From contig NZ_RDBP01000012.1 in the NCBI RefSeq assembly GCF_008042045.1, forward strand, positions 895,907-944,075: a stretch of DNA of 48,169 bases, in the 5' to 3' direction. The translations under genes were made by a program, and so were the position numbers. Of this stretch, positions 25,445-33,546 are shown piece by piece. Under the pieces are notes generated by a model. The model made no database searches. It had not been told where the DNA came from and was given only the letters and a program-made list of their open reading frames with translations. This DNA comes from Streptomyces sp. T39 (GTDB taxonomy: Bacteria > Actinomycetota > Actinomycetes > Streptomycetales > Streptomycetaceae). Numbering within the stretch: position 1 is the first letter of the stretch; each line of letters starts with the position of its first letter.

Positions 25445-26515
25445 ATGGACGTCGACGAGAGCAGTGGGACGGGCGCCGCGCAGGGGCGGACCTCCGGCGG
25501 GCTGACCGATGTGCGGGGTCTGCGGGTCGGTCACGCACGGGTCGCCGGGGCGCGTGCGCTCAGCGGCACCACGGTCGTGCTCGCCCCCGCCGGCGGCGCC
25601 GTCGCGGCGGTCGACGTGCGCGGCGGAGGCCCCGGCACCCGGGAGACCGACGCGCTCGATCCCCGCAACCTGGTCCAGCGCGTCGAGGCGATCGTCCTGA
25701 CCGGCGGCAGCGCCTACGGCCTCGAGTCCGCGGCCGGGGTGATGGCGTGGCTGGAGGAGCGGCAGCGCGGGGTGCGGGTGGGGCCCGATCCGTCGCAGGT
25801 CGTCCCGGTGGTGCCGGCGGCCTGCGTCTTCGACCTCGGCCGCGGGGGCGACTGGCGGGCCCGGCCCGACGCCTCGACGGGCCGGGCGGCGGTGGAGGCC
25901 GCTGCCGCGACCCCGGAGGGCGCGCCCGTTCCCGAGGGCGCGGTCGGCGCCGGCACGGGGGCGGTGATCGGTTCCTTCAAGGGCGGTGTCGGCACCGCGG
26001 CCCAGGTGCTGGACTCCGGCGTCACCGTGGCGGCCCTCGTCGTCGCGAACGCGGTGGGCTCGGCGGTCGACCCGCGCACGGGCGCGCTGTACGGCGCGTA
26101 CGTCACGGAACGCGCCACCTGTCCATCGCCTGCGGTACATGCCGCTGCGCAACTGCGGCTGGCCGAGGCACGCGAACGGAACGGCCCCGCGCCGCTGAAC
26201 ACGACCCTCGCGGTGGTCGCCACGGACGCGGATCTGACCCGCGCCCAGGCCCAGAAACTCGCCGGCACCGCACACGACGGCATCGCGCGCGCCGTGCGTC
26301 CGGTGCATCTCCTCAACGACGGGGACACGGTGTTCGCCCTGGCCACAGGCGCGAGGGCACTGGACGCGAAGGACCCGCTCGCCCTGAACGAGATCCTGGC
26401 GGCGGGCGCCGACGCGGTCACGGAGGCGATCGTCCGGGCGGTCCGGGCGGCGGACGGGATCGACGGTCCGGGCGGCTGGTACCCCTCGTACCGCGACCTC
26501 TACGGAACCGGCTGA
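25445..26515 (+). CDS. P1 family (DmpA/BapA-like) Ntn-peptidase
   Basis: 356 residues. GGGPGTRETDAL and VEAIVLTGGSAYGLESAAG in the first half, GAVGAGTGAVIGSFKGG in the middle, and APLNTTLAVVATDADLT (about 245-260), where cleavage before Thr would create the N-terminal nucleophile of the family. Role: aminopeptidase or beta-peptidase activity on small peptides; cytosolic, no signal. The ATG at 25445 lies 7 nt after TACCGT (25432-25437), fitting a leaderless transcript, though GAAGGG is also close upstream. Divergent from the oxidoreductase operon. Confidence 0.85.
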   Translation: MDVDESSGTGAAQGRTSGGLTDVRGLRVGHARVAGARALSGTTVVLAPAGGAVAAVDVRGGGPGTRETDALDPRNLVQRVEAIVLTGGSAYGLESAAGVMAWLEERQRGVRVGPDPSQVVPVVPAACVFDLGRGGDWRARPDASTGRAAVEAAAATPEGAPVPEGAVGAGTGAVIGSFKGGVGTAAQVLDSGVTVAALVVANAVGSAVDPRTGALYGAYVTERATCPSPAVHAAAQLRLAEARERNGPAPLNTTLAVVATDADLTRAQAQKLAGTAHDGIARAVRPVHLLNDGDTVFALATGARALDAKDPLALNEILAAGADAVTEAIVRAVRAADGIDGPGGWYPSYRDLYGTG

Positions 26516-26659
26516 CGCATCCCGGCCAAGGCCCTTGCACAACCCGGAACTTGCGCCGCCTCCCCCTTCGTTTTACCTGAACCTTGACCGCGTTGTCCGA
26601 CCCAAGCGCTACGTTTAGCAATCAGCAAGTGACGTGTGGCGACGGCCTGGAGACACCTC

Positions 26660-27418
26660 TTGAACGATCTCATCGATCCGTACGAGACGACCGGGGCTCA
26701 TCTCGCGCGACTCCTCGGTCGGGCGCTCAACTCCTTCGATCTGCCCGACACGACGGTCGAAAGCCTCGATTCGGCGCTGGCTCACGTCAGTTCACTGCAC
26801 TTCTCGCACCACACGGCAGGGCTGCACCGGTCCATGTACCGCCATGCCTACCTGCTGCGGGACGGCGGTTCACTGACGCTGTGGGAGCTGGTGCACAGCA
26901 CCGGGCGCGACGGCGCCGACCAGCACGAGCTCTACGTGGAGGAGTCCGAGGCCAGGCTGGCGGCGTCCAGACTGCCCGAGGGTTTCCCGGGCTTCGCCGA
27001 CGGCATCGGCACCCCCGGCCTCGACCTGGACGCCGACCTCGAACTGCTCACCTCGCTCATGGGGCCGCCCCCGCCGCCCCTCCCCCCGGTCTACGTCCTC
27101 GACGACTCGGCGGACCATGCCCGCCGGGTGCTGCGCCGGGCGGAGAACGGGGACCGTCCCGGGGAGGAGACCGCACGGCGGCTGCGATCGGCGTTCGCCC
27201 ACCACATCACGCAGGTCTTCGGCCGCCAGTACCGGGTCTCCGGCAAGGACGCGGGCTTCACCCTCTACGAGCACGCCTTCCTGCTGATCGACGGCACGGA
27301 GACCAGCCTGTGGGAGGTCGAGCACACGGCGACGCCCGACGGACGCCACATGTGCGAGGTGTACGAGGACGAGCGGGCCGCCCGCGAGGCGATGGAGCTG
27401 CGCACCCGGGTGCGCTGA
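26660..27418 (+). CDS. DUF6227 family protein
   Basis: 252 residues. NDLIDPYETTGAHLARLLGR at the start, LNSFDLPDTTVESLDSALAH, and an internal duplication: SMYRHAYLLRDGGSLTLWEL in the first half resembles FTLYEHAFLLIDGTETSLWE in the second. This Streptomyces family has no known function. TTG at 26660 is taken as start because GGAGA lies 6 nt upstream; a GTG at 26636 lacks a ribosome site. Soluble, no signal peptide. Ends in a strong terminator. Confidence 0.82.
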   Translation: MNDLIDPYETTGAHLARLLGRALNSFDLPDTTVESLDSALAHVSSLHFSHHTAGLHRSMYRHAYLLRDGGSLTLWELVHSTGRDGADQHELYVEESEARLAASRLPEGFPGFADGIGTPGLDLDADLELLTSLMGPPPPPLPPVYVLDDSADHARRVLRRAENGDRPGEETARRLRSAFAHHITQVFGRQYRVSGKDAGFTLYEHAFLLIDGTETSLWEVEHTATPDGRHMCEVYEDERAAREAMELRTRVR

Positions 27419-27484
27419 TCCTGCGCGCCCGCCCCGCCCAGGGGCACGGTCACCTTCCGGGACCGCCCGCCCCGGAGCACCCGT

Positions 27485-27520
27485 GCCCGCCCGGGCCGCC
27501 GGAAGGCGGCCCGGGCGGGC
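27485..27520. terminator. strong terminator between convergent DUF6227 and MFS genes
   Basis: GCCCGCCCGGGCCGCC and GGCGGCCCGGGCGGGC form a perfect 16-bp stem closed by a GGAA tetraloop. Confidence 0.85.
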
Positions 27521-27536
27521 GGCGGCACCGCCGGGG

Positions 27537-29084
27537 TCAGCGCGCGAGCGCGGGCTCCGGCTCGGCAGGACGCCGACCGGCATCGGCGCCGGTCTCCGGC
27601 TCCTCCAGGGCGCCGGCCTCCAGGTGCTGCTTCGGCTTCGCCGGCAGGGCGAACATCACCGCGAAGATGACGCCCAGCACCGCCACGACCCACCACAGCG
27701 AGTTCTGGAAGGCGTCCGTGAACGCCTGCCCCATGGTGCTCGGTGCGAGCCGCTCCTCGTCGATCACGCCGAAGAAGACCACGGACACCAGCCCGAGTCC
27801 CAGCGCATTGCCCATCTGCGTGGTCGTGTTGATGAGCCCGGACGCCGAACCGGCGTGTTCCCGGGGCACTTCCGAGAGCACCGCGTCGGTCAGCGGCGCG
27901 ACGATCAGGCCCATGCCCACGCCCATCACGACCAGCGGCAGGATCATCTGCCACGAGTGGATCGCGGTGCCGTAGCGGTCCGCCTCCCAGATGTAGAGCA
28001 GCATGCCGGCGGCCATCGTCACCGCGCCCGCCTGGAGCACCTTCCGCCCGAAGCGGGGCACGAGCAGCTGGACCGACATCCCGGCCGCGGCCGACACCGC
28101 GACGGAGAACGGCACACCCGTCAGTCCGGCCCGGAGCGGGCTCCAGCCGAGGCCGACCTGCATGTAGAGCGTCCAGACCAGGAAGAAGATGCCCATCACC
28201 ATGCCGAAGGTCAGCTGGACGGCGATGCCCGCGGCGAAGCTCTTCACCCGGAACAGCGACAGTTCCACCAGCGGGGAGCCGTCCTTGCGGGTCTTGTACC
28301 GCTCGTAGGCGACGAAGGCGGCGAACACCGGCACGCTGCCCGCCATGCACAGGTGTCCCCACAGCGGCCAGTCCAGCTCGCGGCCGCGGGTCAGCGGGTA
28401 GACCAGCATGAGCAGCGCGAGGGTCACCAGGGCGACGCCGACCAGGTCGAGCCGGAGCGCCCGGGGCGCCTTGGACTCGGTGATGTACTTCCGGCCCAGG
28501 ATCAGCCCGGCGATGCCCACCGGCAGGTTGATCAGGAAGATCGGGCGCCATTCGAGGCCGAAGAGGTTCCACTGGGTGAGCAGGGCACCGAGGAGCGGGC
28601 CCGAGACGGCGCCGAGGCCGACGATCGCGCCGAAGAGTCCGAACACCTTGCCGCGCTCGTGCGCGGGGAAGGTCACGTGCACGATCGCCAGCACCTGCGG
28701 CACCATCAGCGCGGCCGACGCGCCCTGGAGGAGCCGGGCGGCCACGAGCGTCTCCGCGTTGGGCGCGAATCCGCAGAGCGCCGAGGCCACGGTGAACGCG
28801 GTGATGCCGATCAGGAACAGGCGCCTGCGTCCGTGGATGTCGCCGAGCCGCCCGCCGGTGATCAGGCCGGCGGCGAAGGCGAGCGCGTACCCGGCGGTGA
28901 TCCACTGGATGGCGCCGAAGGAGGCGCCGAGGTCGCGCTCGATGCTGGGGATGGCGATGTTGACGATCGTGACGTCGACCAGATCCATGAACGCCGCGGT
29001 CATGACGATGGCGAGGGCGATCCATCGCCTGCGGTCCGATGCCGCGCCCGTCGCGGCGGGCTGTGGTGCCTGCTGTGAACTCAT
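27537..29084 (-). CDS. MFS drug transporter, DHA2 (14-helix) family
   Basis: 515 residues with about 14 hydrophobic helices. Motif A is seen as GGRLGDIHGRRRLFLIG and the DHA2 motif C region as GLFGAIVGLGAVSGPLLGA; FMDLVDVTIVNIAIPSIE in helix 1 is typical of EmrB/QacA exporters. The hydrophilic C-terminus is rich in Glu/Pro/Ala. The export substrate cannot be told. Divergent from a WYL regulator with a candidate operator between them. ATG start at 29084. Confidence 0.9.
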   Translation of the reverse strand: MSSQQAPQPAATGAASDRRRWIALAIVMTAAFMDLVDVTIVNIAIPSIERDLGASFGAIQWITAGYALAFAAGLITGGRLGDIHGRRRLFLIGITAFTVASALCGFAPNAETLVAARLLQGASAALMVPQVLAIVHVTFPAHERGKVFGLFGAIVGLGAVSGPLLGALLTQWNLFGLEWRPIFLINLPVGIAGLILGRKYITESKAPRALRLDLVGVALVTLALLMLVYPLTRGRELDWPLWGHLCMAGSVPVFAAFVAYERYKTRKDGSPLVELSLFRVKSFAAGIAVQLTFGMVMGIFFLVWTLYMQVGLGWSPLRAGLTGVPFSVAVSAAAGMSVQLLVPRFGRKVLQAGAVTMAAGMLLYIWEADRYGTAIHSWQMILPLVVMGVGMGLIVAPLTDAVLSEVPREHAGSASGLINTTTQMGNALGLGLVSVVFFGVIDEERLAPSTMGQAFTDAFQNSLWWVVAVLGVIFAVMFALPAKPKQHLEAGALEEPETGADAGRRPAEPEPALAR

Positions 29085-29101
29085 ACGAACATTCTGGAAG
29101 C

Positions 29102-29128
29102 CATGTAGGTCAGTTCATGGCCTAGATG
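29102..29128. promoter_or_regulatory. candidate operator of the MFS/WYL divergent pair
   Basis: CATGTAGG and CCTAGATG are inverted arms (7 of 8 matching) separated by 11 nt, in the 62-bp spacer between the two start codons. A second overlapping arrangement, CCATG-N10-CATGG, uses the same bases. Confidence 0.4.
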
Positions 29129-29146
29129 ACCGGCATCCTGAGGGAC

Positions 29147-30106
29147 ATGACGGACACTCCGGCACGACTTCTGCACCTGCTCTCGCTCCTCCAGACCCCG
29201 CGCGAGTGGCCGGGGAGCGAACTCGCCGAACGGCTGACGGTCAGCCCGCGCACCATTCGGCGCGACATCGACCGGCTGCGCGATCTCGGCTATCCGGTCG
29301 AGGCGACCAAGGGGGCCGTGGGCGGCTACCGCCTGGTGGCCGGCACCGCTATGCCGCCGCTGCTGCTGGACGACGAGGAGGCGGTCGCCATCGCCGTCGG
29401 CCTGCGGGCGGGGGCCGGCCACGCGATCGAGGGCATCGAGGAGGCGGCGGTGCGCGCCCTGGCGAAACTGGAACAGGTGCTGCCGTCCCGGCTGCGGCAC
29501 CGGGTGGCCATCCTTCAGGCGGCGACCCTGCCGCTGACCCGCGGCGACGGGGCGACGATCGACCCGCAGATCCTGACGGCCATCGCGGGCACGGTCACCG
29601 GCCAGGAGCGGCTGCGCTTCGCGTACCGCGCGGGCGACGGGGCCGAGACCAAGCGGCTGGTCGAGCCGTACCGGCTGGTCTCTACGGGGTGGCGCTGGTA
29701 CCTGGTGGCGTACGACCTCCAGCGCGAGGACTGGCGCACGTTCCGCGTGGACCGGGTGACGGAGCCGTTCGCGACGGGGGCGCGTTTCACTCCGCGGCAG
29801 GCGCCGGTCGGCGACGCGGCCGAACTGCTGGGTCACACGATGTCGCGGAAGCAGACGGAACACGAGATCGATGTGACGTTCAGGGCGTCGGCGGCGCAGG
29901 TGACGGCGCGGCTCCCCGAGCATCTCGGGGCTCCCGAGCCGACGGGCGAGCACACCTGCCGTCTGCGGACACGGTCGGCGGACTCGGTGGAGTGGCTCGC
30001 GCTGCGGCTGGCGCTGGTGGACTGCGAGTTCACCGTGCACGGGCCGCCCGTGCTGCGGGAGCACATGGCGGACCTGGCGACGCGACTCGGCCGCGCGACC
30101 ACCTGA
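29147..30106 (+). CDS. WYL-domain transcriptional regulator (YafY/DeoR-type HTH)
   Basis: 319 residues. The N-terminal helix-turn-helix reads LLHLLSLLQTPREWPGSELA and SPRTIRRDIDRLRDLGYPV (about 8-50). The WYL domain contains GWRWYLVAYDLQREDW and RTFRVDRV (about 185-210), and a WCX-like C-terminal domain follows. WYL domains sense nucleic acids or other ligands. An alternative ATG at 29126 would add 7 residues and overlap the candidate operator. It likely controls the divergent exporter and itself (inference). Confidence 0.88.
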   Translation: MTDTPARLLHLLSLLQTPREWPGSELAERLTVSPRTIRRDIDRLRDLGYPVEATKGAVGGYRLVAGTAMPPLLLDDEEAVAIAVGLRAGAGHAIEGIEEAAVRALAKLEQVLPSRLRHRVAILQAATLPLTRGDGATIDPQILTAIAGTVTGQERLRFAYRAGDGAETKRLVEPYRLVSTGWRWYLVAYDLQREDWRTFRVDRVTEPFATGARFTPRQAPVGDAAELLGHTMSRKQTEHEIDVTFRASAAQVTARLPEHLGAPEPTGEHTCRLRTRSADSVEWLALRLALVDCEFTVHGPPVLREHMADLATRLGRATT

Positions 30107-30264
30107 CCCGCCCGGCACCGCGCCGGCGGCACGGGCGAGGCGCGCCCCGCCCTGGTGCACTGGTCTCCTCCTGCGGAGGCGGGCGGGCGCGCCGCCCTCC
30201 GCGATCGCGGCGCCGCCCGGCCCGGCGCACCGCGGTGCGGCCGTGGCGGGCGGGCGCCCGGACG

Positions 30265-31263
30265 TCAGGCCGCCGCGTCGAAGCCCGTGTCGCGGGCCAT
30301 CTTCTTCAGCTCCAGCAGGGCGTGCTTCTCGATCTGCCGGATCCGCTCCCGGGTCAGTCCGTGCTCCTTGCCGACCTCGGTGAGCGTGCGCTCCCGGCCG
30401 TCCTCGATGCCGTAGCGCATGCGGATGATCGAGGCCGTGCGGTTGTCCAGCTTCCCGATGAGGCCGTCGAGTTCCTCGCTGCGCAGCAGCGTGAGCACCG
30501 ACTGCTCGGGCGAGACCGCCGAGGTGTCCTCCAGCAGGTCGCCGAACTGGGTCTCGCCCGCGTCGTCCACGGGCATGTTCAGGCTGACCGGGTCACGGGC
30601 CCAGTCGAGGACGTCGGCGACGCGCTCGGGGCTGGAGCCCAGCTCCTCCGCGACCTCGGCGGCCTCCGGGTCCCTGCCGTGCTCGCGGTTGAACTCGCGC
30701 TGGACACGGCGGATACGGCCGAGCTCCTCCACCAGGTGGACGGGGAGCCGGATGGTGCGGGACTGGTCGGCTATCGAGCGGGTGATCGCCTGGCGGATCC
30801 ACCACGTCGCGTAGGTCGAGAACTTGAAGCCCTTCGCGTAGTCGAACTTCTCCACGGCGCGCACCAGGCCGGCGTTCCCTTCCTGGATCAGGTCGAGAAG
30901 CGGCAGACCGCTGCGGGGGTAGCGGCGGGCCACGGCGACGACGAGGCGCAGATTGGAGCGGATGAAGACGTCCTTGGCGCGTTCGCCGGCCTCGGCGAGT
31001 GCCTCCAGCTCCTCACGGGTGGCCCCCTGGGCCTCGCTCTCCACGTCCCCGTCCAGGATCTGACGGGCGTAGACGCCCGCCTCGATGGTCTGGGACAGCT
31101 CGACCTCCTTGGCGGCGTCGAGCAGTGGCGTCCGCGCGATCTCGTCGAGATACATGCCGACCAGGTCGCGGTCGGCGATCTCTCCGCCCACGGCGCGAAC
31201 GCTGCCCGCCCTGTCGGTCCCTCCGGACTCGGCCTGACGACGGGCGACGGCACGGGTTGCCAT
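30265..31263 (-). CDS. hrdD: HrdD-like principal-type RNA polymerase sigma factor
   Basis: 332 residues, the length of Streptomyces HrdD. Region 1.2 (DLVGMYLDEIARTPLL), region 2 (LVVAVARRYPRSGLPLLDLI, YAKGFKFSTYATWWIRQAIT), region 3 (LVEELGRIRRVQREFNREHG) and region 4.2 (LTEVGKEHGLTRERIRQIEK) are complete; the large N-terminal extension of HrdB is absent. The MATRAVARRQ start matches my memory of HrdD. Role: group 2 sigma factor, non-essential, overlapping HrdB promoter use. A GGGAAT-N18-GTT promoter lies upstream, agreeing with reported sigma-R control. ATG has AAGGGAG upstream. Confidence 0.9.
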   Translation of the reverse strand: MATRAVARRQAESGGTDRAGSVRAVGGEIADRDLVGMYLDEIARTPLLDAAKEVELSQTIEAGVYARQILDGDVESEAQGATREELEALAEAGERAKDVFIRSNLRLVVAVARRYPRSGLPLLDLIQEGNAGLVRAVEKFDYAKGFKFSTYATWWIRQAITRSIADQSRTIRLPVHLVEELGRIRRVQREFNREHGRDPEAAEVAEELGSSPERVADVLDWARDPVSLNMPVDDAGETQFGDLLEDTSAVSPEQSVLTLLRSEELDGLIGKLDNRTASIIRMRYGIEDGRERTLTEVGKEHGLTRERIRQIEKHALLELKKMARDTGFDAAA

Positions 31264-31324
31264 GCGAGCTCCCTTGCAAAGTAGGTCGCGACACCCTCCC
31301 GGGTGCCCTGCATCCGATGGAAAC

Positions 31325-31351
31325 AACGACTGGAATCCGGACAGAATTCCC
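31325..31351 (-). promoter_or_regulatory. sigma-R type promoter of hrdD
   Basis: On the minus strand GGGAAT (31351-31346) is followed by exactly 18 nt and GTT (31327-31325), the consensus of the thiol-stress sigma factor SigR (GGAAT-N18-GTT). The predicted start of transcription is about 55 nt before the hrdD ATG. hrdD is a reported SigR target in S. coelicolor. Confidence 0.75.
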
Positions 31352-31411
31352 ATGCGGTGCATCGATTTCCGTGATCATGCAGTACCCTGTCCGGCCACCA
31401 GGGGAGGCAGG

Positions 31412-31981
31412 ATGACCGGACCACGCACCGAGGTGCAGGTCAGAGCGGCCACGGAGGGGGATCTCGACGCCCTCACGGCCATCTACAACCACTACGTCCG
31501 AGAGACGGCGATCACCTTCGACACCGCGGAATTCACCCCCGGACAGCGCCGTCCGTGGCTGAGCTCCCACCCGGAAGACGGCCCTCACCGTCTCCTGGTT
31601 GCTCAGGAGGGTTCCCGTTCGTCCGCGGACGATGCCCGCCCGTTCACCGACGGCACCCCGGGCGCGGTGCTCGGATACGCCACGAGCAGCCCCTTCCGCC
31701 CGAAGGCGGCCTACGCGACCTCCGTCGAGGTGAGCGTCTACTGCGCTCCGCAGGCGGTGGGCCGGGGGGTCGGCACCCTTCTGTACGGGGCGCTCTTCGC
31801 GGCCCTGGAGGGCGAGGACCTGCACCGCGCCTACGCCGGGGTCGCCCTGCCGAACGACGCTTCGGTCCGGCTGCACACCCGGTTCGGCTTCCACCACGTC
31901 GGCACGTACGCGGAGGTGGGGCGCAAGTTCGGCCGGTACTGGGACGTGGCCTGGTACGAGAAGCCGCTGTCGCCCTCCTGA
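31412..31981 (+). CDS. GNAT N-acetyltransferase, phosphinothricin-acetyltransferase-like
   Basis: 189 residues. VQVRAATEGDLDALTAIYNH and YVRETAITFDTAEFT at the start, SVEVSVYCAPQAVGRGVGT (acetyl-CoA loop), and ASVRLHTRFGFHHVGTYAEV with the final KFGRYWDVAWYEKPL are the usual pattern of the Pat/Bar/YwnH branch, which acetylates phosphinothricin, methionine sulfone or related amines. An insert of about 15 residues (SRSSADDARPFTDGT) is longer than usual. ATG with GGGGAGG upstream. Divergent from hrdD. Confidence 0.87.
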   Translation: MTGPRTEVQVRAATEGDLDALTAIYNHYVRETAITFDTAEFTPGQRRPWLSSHPEDGPHRLLVAQEGSRSSADDARPFTDGTPGAVLGYATSSPFRPKAAYATSVEVSVYCAPQAVGRGVGTLLYGALFAALEGEDLHRAYAGVALPNDASVRLHTRFGFHHVGTYAEVGRKFGRYWDVAWYEKPLSPS

Positions 31982-32017
31982 CGGCCCGGGGCCGGGTGGC
32001 CGGCCCCCGAAGGCGGC

Positions 32018-32800
32018 TCAGCCGAACTGCACGGACCGCTTGGCCAGCCCCATCCAGAAGCCGTCGATCACGCTGCGCCCGGTCCCCAGCTCCCCCTCCG
32101 CCGCGCCGAGGGTGACGAAGAGGGGGGCGAAGTGCTCGGTACGGGGGTGGGCGAGGCGGCCGGCCGGGGCCTTGTTCTCGAAGTCGAGCAACGCGTCCAC
32201 GTCGGCGCGGACGAGGGCTTCGCGGCCCCAGTCGTCGAACTCCGCGGACCAGCCGGGGGTCCCGCCGTGCCGCAGGGCGGCCAGGTTGTGGGTGAAGAAG
32301 CCGCTGCCGACGATCAGCACGCCCTCGTCGCGCAGCGGCGCGAGCCTGCGGCCGATGCCGAGGAGCTCGACGGGGTCGAGGGTCGGCATGGAGATCTGGA
32401 GCACCGGGATGTCCGCGCCGGGGAACATCTCGACGAGGGGCACGTAGGCGCCGTGGTCGAGACCACGGTCCGGCACGTCCTGCACGGGCGTGCCCGCCCG
32501 GCGGAGCATCGCGCGGACGGATGCGGCGAGGGCCGGCGCGCCGGGGGCGTCGTAGCGGACGCGGTAGTAGTGCTCGGGGAAGCCCCAGAAGTCGTGGACC
32601 AGGGGGACGGACTCGGTCGCGCCGAGGGCGAGCGGTGCCTCCTCCCAGTGGGCGGAGACCACGAGGATCGCGGTGGGGCGGGGCAGGCCGGCGGACCAGG
32701 CGGCGAGCTGGCCCGGCCAGACGGGGTCGTCCGCGAGGGGCGGGGCGCCGTGGGAGAGGTAGAGGGCGGGCATGCGCTCCGTGGCGGGGGTGGCATTCAT
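32018..32800 (-). CDS. DODA-type (LigB-like) extradiol ring-cleavage dioxygenase
   Basis: 260 residues, the size of YgiD-like proteins. Conserved metal-site segments are YLSHGAPPLADD (first His), VVSAHWEEAPLAL (second His), RGLDHGAYVPLVEMFPGADI and GSGFFTHNLAAL (further His). The family cleaves catechols such as DOPA using Zn or Fe. The actual substrate is unknown. The ATG at 32800 faces the MarR gene across two CTTGAA-type operators, which suggests that an aromatic or phenolic inducer controls both (inference). Confidence 0.88.
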   Translation of the reverse strand: MNATPATERMPALYLSHGAPPLADDPVWPGQLAAWSAGLPRPTAILVVSAHWEEAPLALGATESVPLVHDFWGFPEHYYRVRYDAPGAPALAASVRAMLRRAGTPVQDVPDRGLDHGAYVPLVEMFPGADIPVLQISMPTLDPVELLGIGRRLAPLRDEGVLIVGSGFFTHNLAALRHGGTPGWSAEFDDWGREALVRADVDALLDFENKAPAGRLAHPRTEHFAPLFVTLGAAEGELGTGRSVIDGFWMGLAKRSVQFG

Positions 32801-32822
32801 GACGGCTCCTGCTCCCGATCTA

Positions 32823-32836
32823 CTTGAACTTTCAAG
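32823..32836. promoter_or_regulatory. MarR-type operator, copy 1
   Basis: CTTGAACTTTCAAG, a perfect palindrome (CTTGAA-CT-TTCAAG), 23 bp upstream of the dioxygenase start. Confidence 0.65.
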
Positions 32837-32861
32837 CTGACCCCTACCCTAAGCCCATTTA

Positions 32862-32875
32862 GTTCAACTTTCAAG
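32862..32875. promoter_or_regulatory. MarR-type operator, copy 2
   Basis: GTTCAACTTTCAAG, sharing 12 of 14 bases with copy 1, spaced 39 bp from it (about four helical turns). It overlaps the putative -35 (TTCAAC, 32863-32868) of the marR promoter; the -10 is TAGAGT (32886-32891), 17 bp further. Confidence 0.6.
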
Positions 32876-32898
32876 AATGGGGTCGTAGAGTGGGACGC

Positions 32899-33414
32899 AT
32901 GAACACGGCATCCATCGGTGGCGGCGGCGGCGAGCCGCGCTGGCTGACCGCGGAAGAGCAGCGCGTATGGCGCTCCTACCTGCACGCCACCACTCTCCTG
33001 GAGGACCATCTCGACCGCCAGCTGCAGCGGGACGCGGGCATGCCGCACGTCTACTACGGCCTGCTGGTGCAGCTCTCGCAGGCACCGCACCGCCGGCGCC
33101 GGATGACCGAGCTCGCCATCGACGCGAAGATCACCCGCTCCCGGCTCTCGCACGCGATCGCGCGCCTGGAGAAGAACGGCTGGGTGCGCCGCGAGGACTG
33201 CCCCTCCGACCGGCGGGGGCAGAACGCGGTCCTCACCGACGAGGGCTTCGAGGTCCTCAGGCGGACGGCGCCCGGGCATGTGGAGGCCGTGCGCCAGGCG
33301 ATGTTCGACCGGCTGTCGCCCGAACAGGTCCGTCAGCTGGGCGAGATCATGCAGGTGATGGCGGAGGCACTCCAGCCCCAGGACACGGGCGCGGACCTGC
33401 CCTGGCTGCGCTGA
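32899..33414 (+). CDS. MarR family transcriptional regulator
   Basis: 171 residues. The winged HTH reads MTELAIDAKITRSRLSHAIA, then RLEKNGWVRREDCPSDRRGQ and NAVLTDEGFEVL, the standard MarR DNA-binding domain and wing (DxRxG-like). Helices before and after form the dimer interface. The ATG lies 7 nt after TAGAGT with no Shine-Dalgarno sequence, so the mRNA may be leaderless. Divergent from the dioxygenase; twin operators between them suggest autoregulation and control of the dioxygenase. Confidence 0.9.
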   Translation: MNTASIGGGGGEPRWLTAEEQRVWRSYLHATTLLEDHLDRQLQRDAGMPHVYYGLLVQLSQAPHRRRRMTELAIDAKITRSRLSHAIARLEKNGWVRREDCPSDRRGQNAVLTDEGFEVLRRTAPGHVEAVRQAMFDRLSPEQVRQLGEIMQVMAEALQPQDTGADLPWLR

Positions 33415-33483
33415 CGGCCCGGACCCGCCGGAACGCGTCGACGGCAGCAGGCCCGCCGCGGAGCGGGGGCGGGCCGGAACGCC

Positions 33484-33519
33484 GCAGGCCCCGCCCGGTG
33501 GGAACCGGGCGGGGCCTGC
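33484..33519. terminator. strong terminator between convergent marR and MFS genes
   Basis: GCAGGCCCCGCCCGGT and ACCGGGCGGGGCCTGC form a perfect 16-bp stem with a GGGA loop. Confidence 0.85.
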
Positions 33520-33546
33520 CGGCGTCAGCCGCGGCATCGGCGCGCC

